In this document: positions 50,656 to 59,443 of the stretch, in pieces
How the letters are laid out: each line of letters opens with the position of its first letter
Numbering within the stretch: the first letter of the stretch is position 1
Assembly: GCF_000708285.2 (NCBI RefSeq)
Contig: NZ_JAUG01000014.1
Coordinates: forward strand, 1-64,000
Origin: Pedobacter borealis DSM 19626
GTDB taxonomy: Bacteria; Bacteroidota; Bacteroidia; Sphingobacteriales; Sphingobacteriaceae
Length of the DNA stretch: 64,000 nt
Direction of reading: 5' to 3'
Notes under the pieces: model-generated
What the model was told of the DNA's origin: nothing
The model's input: only the letters and a program-made list of their open reading frames with translations
The model's database searches: none
Translations under genes and position numbers: made by a program

Positions 50656-52170
50656 ATGAAAACCAAAACCGCATTAAACCCTACCATTTTTGTAATATTT
50701 GGTGGAACAGGTGATTTAAACAAAAGAAAATTAGCACCTGCCCTATATAATTTATTTATTGAGGGTTACATGCCAGATAAATTTGCCATTATTGGTACAG
50801 GCAGAACCGAATTTACCGACGATAGCTACAAAGCTGCTTTAGAAGATGCTGTAAACCAGTTTTCGCGCAGCGGAAAAGTAAAAAAAGATAAATGGGACGA
50901 TTTTGCAAAGACGATGAACTACTGTCCTACCGATTTTGCCCAGCCAAAAACTTTCGAAAACCTAAAAGGAGCTGTAGAAAAATATCAAAAAGAATTTGGA
51001 GCCGGAACACAGGTAATTTTCTATCTGGCAGTTGCACCTAATTTCTTCCCGATTATTGCTGAATGTTTGCAAAAATATAAACTTACGCAAGATGAAGACA
51101 ATAGCCGTATCGTTATCGAAAAACCTTTCGGTCATGATTTAGAATCAGCAAAAGAGCTGAATACATTATTGAGCACCATTTTTACCGAAAAGCAGATCTA
51201 TCGCATCGATCATTATTTGGGTAAAGAAACTGTACAAAACATGATGGCTTTCCGTTTTGCCAATGCATTGTTCGAGCCGTTATGGAACAGGTCTTATATC
51301 GATCACGTTCAAATTTCGGTAACTGAACAGTTAGGCGTGGGCGATCGTGGAGGTTATTATGAAGGTTCTGGTGCTTTAAGAGATATGATTCAGAATCACC
51401 TGTTGCAATTGCTTTGTTTAGTTGGAATGGAAGCACCAATTAATTTTGATGCCGATGAAATCAGAAACCGTAAGGTTGAGGTTTTAAGAGCAATGCGTCC
51501 TTTTTCTGCCGAAGATATCCGTTTTCATACTGTTCGGGGTCAATATAGTAAAGGTTGGGTTGAAGGTAAGGAAGTTCCTGGATACCGTCAGGAAAAAGGT
51601 GTTGATGCACATTCTAATACCGAAACTTTTGCTGCTGTTAAATTCCATATCGACAACTGGAGATGGCAAGGCATTCCTTTCTATTTAAGAACTGGAAAAC
51701 GTTTGAACCAAACTTCATCTTTAATTACCATTCAGTTCAGAGATGTTCCGCATCAGATTTTCTCATCAGGTGTAACCGAAAACTGGCAACAAAACAGGTT
51801 AGTAATCAGCATACAGCCAGAAATGAGTATCCGTATGCAGGTACAGGCCAAAAGACCTGGATTGGATATGGTATTGAATCCTGTTGATATGGTTTTCGAT
51901 TATAAAGGAACTTACGAGGGTGATACCCCAGAGGCTTACGAAACCCTATTATTAGATGCCATGATGGGCGACCAAACCTTGTTTATGCGTGGCGATCAGG
52001 TAGAAGCGGCATGGGAACTGGTTATGCCGATTTTAAATACTTGGGAAAGCAAAAAATCAATCAACTTCCCTAATTATCCTGCCGATAGCTGGGGACCAGA
52101 AGAAGCTGAAGCACTTATTGCAAGAGATGGTTTCCACTGGTTTAACCTGCCATTGAAGAATAAGGAATAA
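50656..52170 (+). CDS. zwf: Glucose-6-phosphate 1-dehydrogenase
   Basis: This 504-residue enzyme oxidises glucose-6-phosphate. FVIFGGTGDLNKRKLAPALY (~12-31) is the dinucleotide-binding loop and YRIDHYLGKETVQNM (~178-192) the active-site signature with the catalytic His. WRWQGIPFYLRTGKRL near 335 is also conserved. It is the first enzyme of the oxidative pentose phosphate pathway; it shares the unit with gnd and pgl. Confidence 0.95.
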   Translation: MKTKTALNPTIFVIFGGTGDLNKRKLAPALYNLFIEGYMPDKFAIIGTGRTEFTDDSYKAALEDAVNQFSRSGKVKKDKWDDFAKTMNYCPTDFAQPKTFENLKGAVEKYQKEFGAGTQVIFYLAVAPNFFPIIAECLQKYKLTQDEDNSRIVIEKPFGHDLESAKELNTLLSTIFTEKQIYRIDHYLGKETVQNMMAFRFANALFEPLWNRSYIDHVQISVTEQLGVGDRGGYYEGSGALRDMIQNHLLQLLCLVGMEAPINFDADEIRNRKVEVLRAMRPFSAEDIRFHTVRGQYSKGWVEGKEVPGYRQEKGVDAHSNTETFAAVKFHIDNWRWQGIPFYLRTGKRLNQTSSLITIQFRDVPHQIFSSGVTENWQQNRLVISIQPEMSIRMQVQAKRPGLDMVLNPVDMVFDYKGTYEGDTPEAYETLLLDAMMGDQTLFMRGDQVEAAWELVMPILNTWESKKSINFPNYPADSWGPEEAEALIARDGFHWFNLPLKNKE

Positions 52171-52184
52171 ATTTTTACTCAGGT

Positions 52185-52285
52185 CGTCACCCTGAACCGA
52201 GCCTTAGCGAGCTCACCGAAGGTAATTTATTTCAGGGTCTTGTTCGAGATAGATGCTGATCCCGAATATTCGGGACAGCATGACG
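52185..52285. repeat. Palindromic intergenic repeat, family B
   Basis: CGTCACCCTGAACC...TTCAGGGTCT and GATGCTGATCCCGAATATTCGGGACAGCATGACG form the element, with an extra inserted stretch GAGCCTTAGCGAGCTC. It interrupts the zwf-pgl spacing. Confidence 0.75.
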
Positions 52286-52304
52286 GCTCTTATTAATTAC
52301 AAAA

Positions 52305-53030
52305 ATGAATCTACTCATATACAAAACATTAGAAGAACTGAATCAGGATCTGGCAGATTATGTAATTAAAATTGCAGAAATGTCTATCGAAGAAAATGAC
52401 CGCTTTAATTTCGTATTAACTGGCGGCAGTTCTCCTAAAGCACTTTATCATCTTCTGGCTACAGAAGGTCAGCACAGAATTGATTGGGAAAAAGTATACT
52501 TCTTCTTTGGCGATGAGCGCAACGTTCCTGCTAATGATGATAACTACAATGGACTAATGGCAAAAAAAACCATTTTAGATCCACTTGGTATTAAAGAAGA
52601 CCATATTTTTTACGTTGAAACCACTTTGGCTCCAGAAAAAGCAGCTATCGAATATAAAAAAGCAATCGATAAACACTTTAACGGTGAAGACATTGTTTTC
52701 GATTTGATCCTTTTAGGTATGGGCGATGATGCACATACGGCTTCGATTTTCCCGCATACTACCTTGGTTAAAGATGAAGAAGTAAATGTGGCTTCGGTTT
52801 ATGTAGAGAAATTGGATACGTACCGCATCAGTTTTACAGCACCGTTAATCAACAAAGCCGATAATGTAGCATTTTTGGTTTTTGGAGAGAATAAAGCCGA
52901 AGCTTTAAAACATGTTATTGGCGATGAGCAAAAAGATGTTGCAACTTACCCTTCACAGTTAATTGATCCGATTGATGGAAAATTAACCTGGTTTACCGAT
53001 GAGGCTGCAACAAAATTACTAGAAGATTAA
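52305..53030 (+). CDS. pgl: 6-phosphogluconolactonase
   Basis: This 241-residue enzyme hydrolyses 6-phosphogluconolactone between the zwf and gnd steps. Typical blocks are VLTGGSSPKALYHLL (~40-54), FFGDERNVPANDDNYNG (~69-85) and LLGMGDDAHTASIFPHT (~133-149). It completes the oxidative branch. A family B repeat lies upstream. Confidence 0.93.
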   Translation: MNLLIYKTLEELNQDLADYVIKIAEMSIEENDRFNFVLTGGSSPKALYHLLATEGQHRIDWEKVYFFFGDERNVPANDDNYNGLMAKKTILDPLGIKEDHIFYVETTLAPEKAAIEYKKAIDKHFNGEDIVFDLILLGMGDDAHTASIFPHTTLVKDEEVNVASVYVEKLDTYRISFTAPLINKADNVAFLVFGENKAEALKHVIGDEQKDVATYPSQLIDPIDGKLTWFTDEAATKLLED

Positions 53031-53035
53031 AGATA

Positions 53036-53389
53036 ATGATGTCTGAAGAAAAACATTTGTCAGACTTTTTAAACGGAAAAACGGAATATACCATAGGGTT
53101 ATTCCGTTTTTTTATTGAACAATTGACCAGATTAGGAGAGATAAATCTCAGACCTACAAAATCCATGATTGCAATTGAATCAAAAACCAATTTTGCATAC
53201 ATTACGCAATTGGGAAAAAATTTTATTCATGTGGTTATTCCTTTCAATCAACCTTATGAAAACAATCTTTGCTTCATTAAGATTGCGCAGGTGCCAGGAA
53301 CGGATCAATTTAACCATCATTTGAGGATTTATTTCGAGGAAGATATTAATGATGAAGTGAAAAGCTTTTTGGAAATGGCGATGAAATAA
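53036..53389 (+). CDS. DUF5655-like protein
   Basis: This 117-residue protein starts 5 bp after pgl. HLSDFLNGKTEYTIGLFRFF (~7-26) and LRPTKSMIAIESKTNFAYI (~38-56) match the DUF5655 pattern; the domain has no known activity. A second ATG one codon in is equally possible. It is the last gene of the kinase-gnd-zwf-pgl run, and a dense repeat cluster follows. Confidence 0.7.
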   Translation: MMSEEKHLSDFLNGKTEYTIGLFRFFIEQLTRLGEINLRPTKSMIAIESKTNFAYITQLGKNFIHVVIPFNQPYENNLCFIKIAQVPGTDQFNHHLRIYFEEDINDEVKSFLEMAMK

Positions 53390-53393
53390 AATA

Positions 53394-53835
53394 CGTCACC
53401 CTGACCTGTAGCGCAGCGGAAAGCTACGCAGTAAACCGAGCCTTAAGCGAGCTCACCGCAGGTAATTCATTTCAGGGTCTTTCTTGTGATGATTTTCCTG
53501 GCTAAAAAGATCCTGAAACAAGTTCAGGATGACGATCCGTGTAGAATTATCCTTAGGGGTGCTGTTGGATGTTACCATCCGACAGTTTAATAAAAATAAA
53601 TTTTAGTGCCAGATGGAAACATCTGACACCACACCAAAGTCGATTAAACTAGATCCGTCACCCTGAATTTATTTCAGGGTCTATAATACGTTGTGGTAAT
53701 TTTCAAGGCTAAAAGATCCTGAAACAAGTTCAGGATGACGATCCGTGTAGAATTATCCTTAGGGGTGTTGTTGGATGTTACCATCCGACATATAAATCTG
53801 TTTGATAGATTTCTCCGCTTCGGTCGAAATGACGA
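53394..53835. repeat. Cluster of palindromic repeats with a segmental duplication
   Basis: The 460-bp gap between converging genes holds two family B elements (53394-53534, 53656-53740), two family D hairpins (TGTTGGATGTTACCATCCGACA, near 53570 and 53770), one CAGATGG/CATCTG element and a right half of family C (53806-53835). A stretch of about 84 bp is directly repeated (53500-53584 and 53707-53790) with only a few differences, so a B-plus-D block was duplicated recently. Confidence 0.8.
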
Positions 53836-53849
53836 TCAAGTAGCGTAAT

Positions 53850-54731
53850 TTAATCCAATTTCTCTTCAATCAACAACTTAATAATCCCATCGGCCATTCC
53901 CACTTTAGGTACATAAATCTGTTTTATACCAGTCCATTTCATTAAGGTTAGGTAAATTTCACAAGCCGGGATAATTACGTCTGCACGGTCGGGGTTTAAG
54001 CCCAGCGTATTAATTCTTTCTTTCAATGAATAACTGGTTAATTTATTATACATCGAATTTAGCTTCTGCAACGATAAAGGCGCGTTTTCCTTCTCATCCG
54101 ACATGCGGAACAATTTATTGATGTTACCACCGGTACCAATACCTGCCAAATGTTTATAGGCTTTTGTATGCTCTTTTACCCAATCTTTCATTTCATCCCA
54201 GGTTTCTTCCTTATCCTGGTTATCGAGCATCCTGATTGTACCAATATTGAAGGATCTTGATGCCTCTGGAGCACCTTTTACAAAAACTGACAGTTCGGTA
54301 CTACCTCCACCCACATCAATATATAGGTAATTTTTATTTTCGTCTAACTCTTCTTCAATATGGTTAGCGTAAATAATATTTGCTTCCCGCTGCCCCTCAA
54401 TAATCTCTAAAGTAACGTCTGCTTCCTTTTTAATCAGCTTAACAATATCTTCTCCATTGCGGGCCTCACGCATGGCAGATGTTGCACAAGCTAAATATTC
54501 CGAAACATGATAAACATCCATCAGATTTTTAAAAGCAGTCATGGTTTTTACCAGATCTGCAGATTTTTTTTCCGAAATATATTGATCTAAGAATGCATCA
54601 TCTCCCAACCGGAGCGGCACGCGTATAAGAGTGTTCTTTTTGTACTTATATTTTCCGTCTTGTTTGCTAATATCAGCAATGAGTAACCTCACCGCATTCG
54701 AACCGATATCTATAGCTGCGTATCTTAACAT
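53850..54731 (-). CDS. ppx: Exopolyphosphatase, Ppx/GppA family
   Basis: This 293-residue protein has the ASKHA-fold phosphate loops YAAIDIGSNAVRLLIADIS (~4-22) and YIDVGGGSTELSVF (~136-149). It contains only the N-terminal catalytic pair of domains of E. coli PPX, a common short form. It degrades polyphosphate or pppGpp. Its ATG overlaps the ppk1 stop in TAATG, so the two are translated together. Confidence 0.9.
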   Translation of the reverse strand: MLRYAAIDIGSNAVRLLIADISKQDGKYKYKKNTLIRVPLRLGDDAFLDQYISEKKSADLVKTMTAFKNLMDVYHVSEYLACATSAMREARNGEDIVKLIKKEADVTLEIIEGQREANIIYANHIEEELDENKNYLYIDVGGGSTELSVFVKGAPEASRSFNIGTIRMLDNQDKEETWDEMKDWVKEHTKAYKHLAGIGTGGNINKLFRMSDEKENAPLSLQKLNSMYNKLTSYSLKERINTLGLNPDRADVIIPACEIYLTLMKWTGIKQIYVPKVGMADGIIKLLIEEKLD

Positions 54732-56791
54732 TATGATTGATGCTTTGTTTTTAAATAGTTGTAGATGTCTACCTGCGCCCTTATCTTTTTACTTAATCTG
54801 TTTTTATGGTATTTATTATTATTCAAAGCATTGATCTGCCTCGATTTGGTATTATCCTGCAGTTGCAGATCGATAATATCCTGTATCTCCTGTTTCACAT
54901 CATGATCTAAAACCGGGAATCCTACCTCTACGCGGTGTTCGAAATTCCTGCTCATTAAATCTGCAGATGATAAATACATATCGTTTTTACCGTTATTACC
55001 AAAAATATAAACCCTGGCATGCTCCAAAAACTTATCGATAATACTAATGGCGGTAATATTTTCACTAAAACCCTTTACTCCAGGTACCAGACAGCAGATA
55101 CCACGGATAATCAGCTGAACTTTAACCCCAGCATTGCTCGCATCGTAAAGTTTGGCAATAATCCCTTCATCTGCTAGGCTATTTACCTTTAACATGATGT
55201 AAGCAAGTTTACCCTGTTTAGCATTCCTGATTTCACGGTTAATAAAATTGACCAGTTTCGATCGGCTCTCCAATGGCGAAACAATCAGGTGTTTAAATCC
55301 CTTCGTTACGGTACGTTTGCTCAACGCATCAAAAAGTTTTACCAGATCGTTGGTAATCTCTTTCTTTGAGGTGAAAATACTATGGTCGCAGTATAAACCT
55401 GCGGTTTTCTCATTAAAGTTTCCTGTTGCTAAATTTGCGTAGTAAACTGGCTTATCTTTTTCAATCCGTTTAACCAAACAAATTTTAGAGTGCACTTTGT
55501 AGTCGGTTAAACCGTAATTTACCTTAACACCCTCCTCCATTAAGCGGCTGGTCCAGTAAATATTAGCCTGTTCATCAAAACGGGCTTTAAGTTCTAATAA
55601 AACAGAAACTGCTTTACCATTTTTAGCAGCGTTGATTAATGCATTGATTACTTTTGAGTTTTCGGCTAACCGGTATAAAGTAATCTGTATTTCGGTTACT
55701 TTTGGATCAATTGCAGCTTCACGCAAGAACAAAATAATATAGTCATACGATTGGTAGGGTAAATTCACCAAATAATCGCGCTGGGCAACTTTATTAAACA
55801 TACTTTGGGTTCTGTGCAAATCGTGAACCTTTAGTGGCACATTCGGCGCATATTCCAATTCCTTTTTACCAACATTTGGGAAGGAAATAAAATCTCCAAA
55901 CTTATGGTAACGATTACCCGGAATTAAGCTTTCGGCCTCAAGCTTAAGTTTATTCACCAGTACAGTAAGCATATTTAAAGGCATCGCCGAATCATAAAGC
56001 AAACGCATTGGTTTCCCTTTTTTGCGTTTTTCTAAACTGCTTTTTAAATCTTCGATGAATTTATCACTAATGTTTTTATCAATATCTAATTCGGCATCCC
56101 GTGTTAGCTGGATCGAATAAGCCTCTAAATTATCGTAAGTAAAAACATAAAAAATATCATCTAAACAATACCTGATAATGTCTTCGGCAAGAATAATAAA
56201 TTTTAAATCGTTTGTTTCGGGCAGTACCAAAAACCGCGGCAAATTAGGCGGAATTTCAATGAGTGCATATTTCTCTTTAATTTTTGTATCCTTTTTCGAA
56301 AGTTTAACAAAAAAGTAAAGGTACCGGTCTTTCAGTTCTGGAAAAGGTTTATCCATATCCAGCATAATGGGAACCAGATTAGATAAAATCTTATCCCTGA
56401 AATGATTTTTAACAAATTCGCCTCTACTTACATTCAGTTGAGTATCGTTTAAGATAAAAATCCTGTTTTGAGCAAGTTCGTTTATCAGGGTAGCCTGAAA
56501 AAGCTGGTCGAATTTTCTTTCTTGTTTTACAACAATGTTTTTAATCTCATTCAGAATTTTCTTTGGATTAAATCCCAAAAGTGCTTTAGCCTTATCGTTC
56601 AGATTGGTTAGCCGGGTCATGGTGGCCACTCGCACACGGTAAAATTCCTCTAAATTTGAAGAAAATATAGATAGAAATTTAATCCGTTCAATCAGCGGAA
56701 CCGTTTCATCTGCAGCTTCTTGCAGAACACGTTCGTTAAAGTAAAGCCAACTGATTTCGCGGTTTAAAAAAGGAATCTTCTTATTGCTCAT
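54731..56791 (-). CDS. ppk: Polyphosphate kinase 1
   Basis: This 686-residue enzyme builds polyphosphate from ATP. It has the N-terminal helical domain (REISWLYFNERVLQEAADE), the middle domain and two PLD-like C-terminal domains with YKVHSKICLVKR (HxK with the phosphorylated His) and LATGNFNEKTAGLYCDHSIF. The length is normal. It forms an operon with ppx. The hairpin just upstream leaves little room for a separate promoter. Confidence 0.94.
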   Translation of the reverse strand: MSNKKIPFLNREISWLYFNERVLQEAADETVPLIERIKFLSIFSSNLEEFYRVRVATMTRLTNLNDKAKALLGFNPKKILNEIKNIVVKQERKFDQLFQATLINELAQNRIFILNDTQLNVSRGEFVKNHFRDKILSNLVPIMLDMDKPFPELKDRYLYFFVKLSKKDTKIKEKYALIEIPPNLPRFLVLPETNDLKFIILAEDIIRYCLDDIFYVFTYDNLEAYSIQLTRDAELDIDKNISDKFIEDLKSSLEKRKKGKPMRLLYDSAMPLNMLTVLVNKLKLEAESLIPGNRYHKFGDFISFPNVGKKELEYAPNVPLKVHDLHRTQSMFNKVAQRDYLVNLPYQSYDYIILFLREAAIDPKVTEIQITLYRLAENSKVINALINAAKNGKAVSVLLELKARFDEQANIYWTSRLMEEGVKVNYGLTDYKVHSKICLVKRIEKDKPVYYANLATGNFNEKTAGLYCDHSIFTSKKEITNDLVKLFDALSKRTVTKGFKHLIVSPLESRSKLVNFINREIRNAKQGKLAYIMLKVNSLADEGIIAKLYDASNAGVKVQLIIRGICCLVPGVKGFSENITAISIIDKFLEHARVYIFGNNGKNDMYLSSADLMSRNFEHRVEVGFPVLDHDVKQEIQDIIDLQLQDNTKSRQINALNNNKYHKNRLSKKIRAQVDIYNYLKTKHQS

Positions 56792-56826
56792 TTAAAAAAA
56801 TAAAAAATCCCTGCCAAAACAGGGAT
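56792..56826 (-). terminator. Terminator or attenuator just before ppk1
   Basis: On the minus strand CCCTG-TTTTGG-CAGGG is followed by ATTTTTTATTTTTTT, and the ppk1 ATG comes directly after it. It ends the Lys/Ala-rich gene. Because the T-tract touches the ppk1 start, ppk1 needs either read-through or a promoter inside the upstream gene end. Confidence 0.65.
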
Positions 56827-56891
56827 GCTCAAAACTGCACATTAATTTGTTAAATCGATGTTAATTCATTTACACGTTAACGTTAACAAAT

Positions 56892-57521
56892 TTATTTTTT
56901 AGTAGGTGTTTTCGTCTCTTTATTAACCGGCGTTGCAGCTTTAGCAACCGTTTTTTTAACAACTGTTGCTGCTTTTGCAGGAGTAGCGGCTGGCACTGTT
57001 ACTTTTTTAACTGCCGTAGCAGCTTTTGCAGGTGCTTTACTTGCGGTACTTGTCGCTTTTTTGGCAACTGTTCTGGCATCTTTTACTGCTTCTTTTGCTT
57101 TTATAACTGGTTTTGCCAATACTTTTTCTGCTTTTTCTTCTGTTTCTATTGCCACAACCTTAATGCTTTGTACTACTGGTTTAGCCTTTGCAACTGCTTT
57201 TTTAACAACTTTCTGAGCCGTTTTTTCAGATTTACTTACAGCTTTGGCAACTGGTTTCTTCGCTGCTTTTGCTTTCTCTTTTGATGCATGTAACAAATCA
57301 TCAATTTTCTGTCCCACATCTGCCTTTACGATGGTGAACTTCTTAGTTAATTTTTTAGCCACACGCTTACTCGCTTTCCCTACCTCCGTACTAATTTCCG
57401 ATACATCATGACCTAAACTTTTGATCACATCTAAGAACTTATCCGTAATCGACTGCTCCAATTGTTTCTTCACTTCTTTTTTGGTGATCTTTTTTTGAGA
57501 CTTCGGTTTAGTGGTTTTCAT
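56892..57521 (-). CDS. Lys/Ala-rich histone H1-like protein
   Basis: This 209-residue protein is very basic. Residues ~1-85 may fold (KQLEQSITDKFLDVIKSLG, STEVGKASKRVAKKL); residues ~85-209 are low-complexity KAVAKAKPVVK/AAKAATAVKK repeats, like bacterial histone H1 or AlgP tails. It could bind DNA or polyphosphate. AlgP-type proteins with such tails associate with polyphosphate granules in Pseudomonas, and this gene lies directly upstream of ppk1-ppx, so that link is attractive but inferred. Confidence 0.7.
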   Translation of the reverse strand: MKTTKPKSQKKITKKEVKKQLEQSITDKFLDVIKSLGHDVSEISTEVGKASKRVAKKLTKKFTIVKADVGQKIDDLLHASKEKAKAAKKPVAKAVSKSEKTAQKVVKKAVAKAKPVVQSIKVVAIETEEKAEKVLAKPVIKAKEAVKDARTVAKKATSTASKAPAKAATAVKKVTVPAATPAKAATVVKKTVAKAATPVNKETKTPTKK

Positions 57522-57597
57522 ATTATTTTTCGTTTTTTTGTGAGGATGGATTAATTTCTATTAAATCTACTTATTTTTTTACTTTAAAGCTAAAACC

Positions 57598-58089
57598 ATG
57601 CCTTCTTTTGATATTGTAAGTAAAGTTGATGCGCAAACATTGGACAACGCAATTAACAATGCTAAAAAAGAAATCCTTAACCGATTCGACTTTAACGGAT
57701 CGAAAAGCACCATCGATCTGGATAAAAAAACAAACGTAGTAACCATTGTTACCGAAGATGATATGCGATTAAAAGCAATCGAAGGTTCCATTATCTCGCG
57801 GATGATGAAGCAGAATTTAGATCCGAAAAGTTTAGATTTTGGCGATGAGCATCAGGCCTCCGGCAACATGATCAGAAAAGAAATCAGTATTAAAGAAGGA
57901 TTAGATAAGGAAGCAGCAAAAAAGGTTGTGGCAAAGATCAAAGCCAGTGGATTAAAAGTTCAGCCTGCCATTATGGACGATCAGGTTAGGGTAACCGCAA
58001 AAAAAATCGATGATCTGCAAGCTGTGATGAATCTTTGTAGAAATGAAGATTTTGGTCAGCCGCTACAGTTTATTAATATGCGCAATTAG
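57598..58089 (+). CDS. YajQ family nucleotide-binding protein
   Basis: This 163-residue protein has the two ferredoxin-like repeats of YajQ: MPSFDIVSKVDAQTLDNAIN (~1-20) with RFDFNGSKSTIDLD (~31-44), and KVVAKIKASGLKVQPAIMDD with VRVTAKKIDDLQAVM. The family binds cyclic di-GMP or RNA in some species. It is divergent to the Lys/Ala-rich gene. Confidence 0.92.
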   Translation: MPSFDIVSKVDAQTLDNAINNAKKEILNRFDFNGSKSTIDLDKKTNVVTIVTEDDMRLKAIEGSIISRMMKQNLDPKSLDFGDEHQASGNMIRKEISIKEGLDKEAAKKVVAKIKASGLKVQPAIMDDQVRVTAKKIDDLQAVMNLCRNEDFGQPLQFINMRN

Positions 58090-58109
58090 AAAGCTTAATT
58101 GTTTAAACT

Positions 58110-58176
58110 GGTTAATCGGTTAACTGTACCGCCGTATTACGACAATTAACCAATTTAAAAAATTAACCGATTAACC
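58110..58176. repeat. Inverted repeat between the YajQ and GNAT genes
   Basis: GGTTAATCGGTTAA (58110-58123) and TTAACCGATTAACC (58163-58176) are perfect inverted arms with a 39-base loop, which itself contains TTAACCAATT. It ends 10 bp before the GNAT start. Only this copy is in the window. Confidence 0.65.
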
Positions 58177-58185
58177 ATTCAACTC

Positions 58186-58632
58186 ATGGAAATCAGCGAA
58201 AACGGTTTTATATTTTCCGATAAAAAAGAGCTTTTAGATCCCGAAGCCATACATCATTATTTAAGTGTAGAATCTTATTGGGCAAAAGGCATCCCTTTAG
58301 ATACCGTAAAACGTTCTATTGAAAACTCACTTTGTTTTGGCATTTACAAAGGAACAGAACAAGTAGGTTTTGCCCGTTGGGTAACCGATAAAGCTACTTT
58401 TGCATGGCTTTGCGATGTGTACGTTAAAGAAAGTTACCGTGGTTTGGGCTTATCAAAAAAACTGATGTCGTTTATGATCTTCCACCCAGATTTACAGGGC
58501 TTTAGGCGTTACCAATTGGCTACTTTAGATGCACATGGCTTATATGAAAAATTCGGTTTTTCGCCAATTAAAAATCCAGAAAGCCAAATGGGCATCGTTA
58601 TTCAAAACGCATACAGTAAGGCATCAGAATAG
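58186..58632 (+). CDS. GNAT-family N-acetyltransferase
   Basis: This 148-residue protein has the GNAT core: VGFARWVTDKATFAWLCDVYV (~61-81), the acetyl-CoA loop KESYRGLGLSKKLMSFMI (~83-100) and YEKFGFSPIKNPE near 123. The substrate is unknown; the sequence resembles small GNATs of amine or amino-acid type. The inverted repeat upstream may affect its expression. Confidence 0.85.
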   Translation: MEISENGFIFSDKKELLDPEAIHHYLSVESYWAKGIPLDTVKRSIENSLCFGIYKGTEQVGFARWVTDKATFAWLCDVYVKESYRGLGLSKKLMSFMIFHPDLQGFRRYQLATLDAHGLYEKFGFSPIKNPESQMGIVIQNAYSKASE

Positions 58633-58690
58633 ATATAAAACCTTTTTTCAACTCTCTTGTTTTTCATACACATCAAAACATAGAGAAAAC

Positions 58691-59287
58691 ATGAAAAAGA
58701 TATTTTTATTATCCACTGCTTTTGCCCTCGTGCTTTCATTTCAGGCTTGTCAAACTGCAGATAAGAAATCGGCAACCACAAAAGACAGTGTTGCTGGCGA
58801 CACCAATATGGTAAATGGCAACCATGCAACAGGAGCCGAAAGTACAGAATCGGGTGTTGATGAAGCGGGTGCAACTTTTTTAAGAAAAGCAGCAATCGGA
58901 GGTATCATGGAAGTTGAAGCCGCTAAGATTGCGCAGAAAAATGCAAAAAGTGCTGAGGTGAAAGATTTCGCCGCTAAAATGTTGACTGATCACACAAAAG
59001 CCAATACAGAGTTGAAAGCTTTGGCTGTCAACAAAAAAGTAATCACCCCAGATGCATTGCCGGCCGATGACCAGATTCATTTAGATGAAATGAAGAAAAT
59101 GACGGGTACAGCTTTTGATAAACATTATATGGTTATGATGGTTACCGATCATGAAAAAACTGTTGCATTATTTAAACTGGGGATGCAAAACCGCGACCAG
59201 GCAATTAAAAGCTGGGCTGGCAACACTTTAAGTGTAATCGAATCTCATGATGAAATGGCTAAAAAAATTGTTACCAACATGAAATAA
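58691..59287 (+). CDS. DUF4142 lipoprotein
   Basis: This 198-residue lipoprotein has the signal ALVLSFQAC (Cys about 19). Residues ~55-195 form the DUF4142 four-helix, ferritin-like bundle (FLRKAAIGGIMEVEAAKIAQ, VKDFAAKMLTDHTKANTEL, HEKTVALFKLGMQNRDQ). Its role is unknown; DUF4142 proteins are often stress-induced. ATG 58691 is chosen at the signal peptide; an upstream frame crosses the GNAT gene end. A terminator follows. Confidence 0.82.
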   Translation: MKKIFLLSTAFALVLSFQACQTADKKSATTKDSVAGDTNMVNGNHATGAESTESGVDEAGATFLRKAAIGGIMEVEAAKIAQKNAKSAEVKDFAAKMLTDHTKANTELKALAVNKKVITPDALPADDQIHLDEMKKMTGTAFDKHYMVMMVTDHEKTVALFKLGMQNRDQAIKSWAGNTLSVIESHDEMAKKIVTNMK

Positions 59288-59316
59288 ACAGCGGCAAATT
59301 TTGCTTTAAAGATCAA

Positions 59317-59347
59317 AATCCTGAATAATGAATTTCAGGATTTTTTT
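59317..59347 (+). terminator. Rho-independent terminator of the DUF4142 gene
   Basis: AAATCCTGAA-TAATGAA-TTTCAGGATTT with a T7 tail, 30 bp after the stop codon. Confidence 0.8.
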
Positions 59348-59443
59348 CGTTACTAAAATGTGTGAAAAACATCATTTTTAATACAATTTCTTCCAATAAA
59401 AAAATTAAAATTAACTTTCGCCGTTTAATACAAAAATACATAA

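Noticed and set aside
53394..53835. CRISPR-like array
   Set aside because: Repeat units are palindromic elements of different types with irregular spacing; there are no regular spacers and no cas genes.
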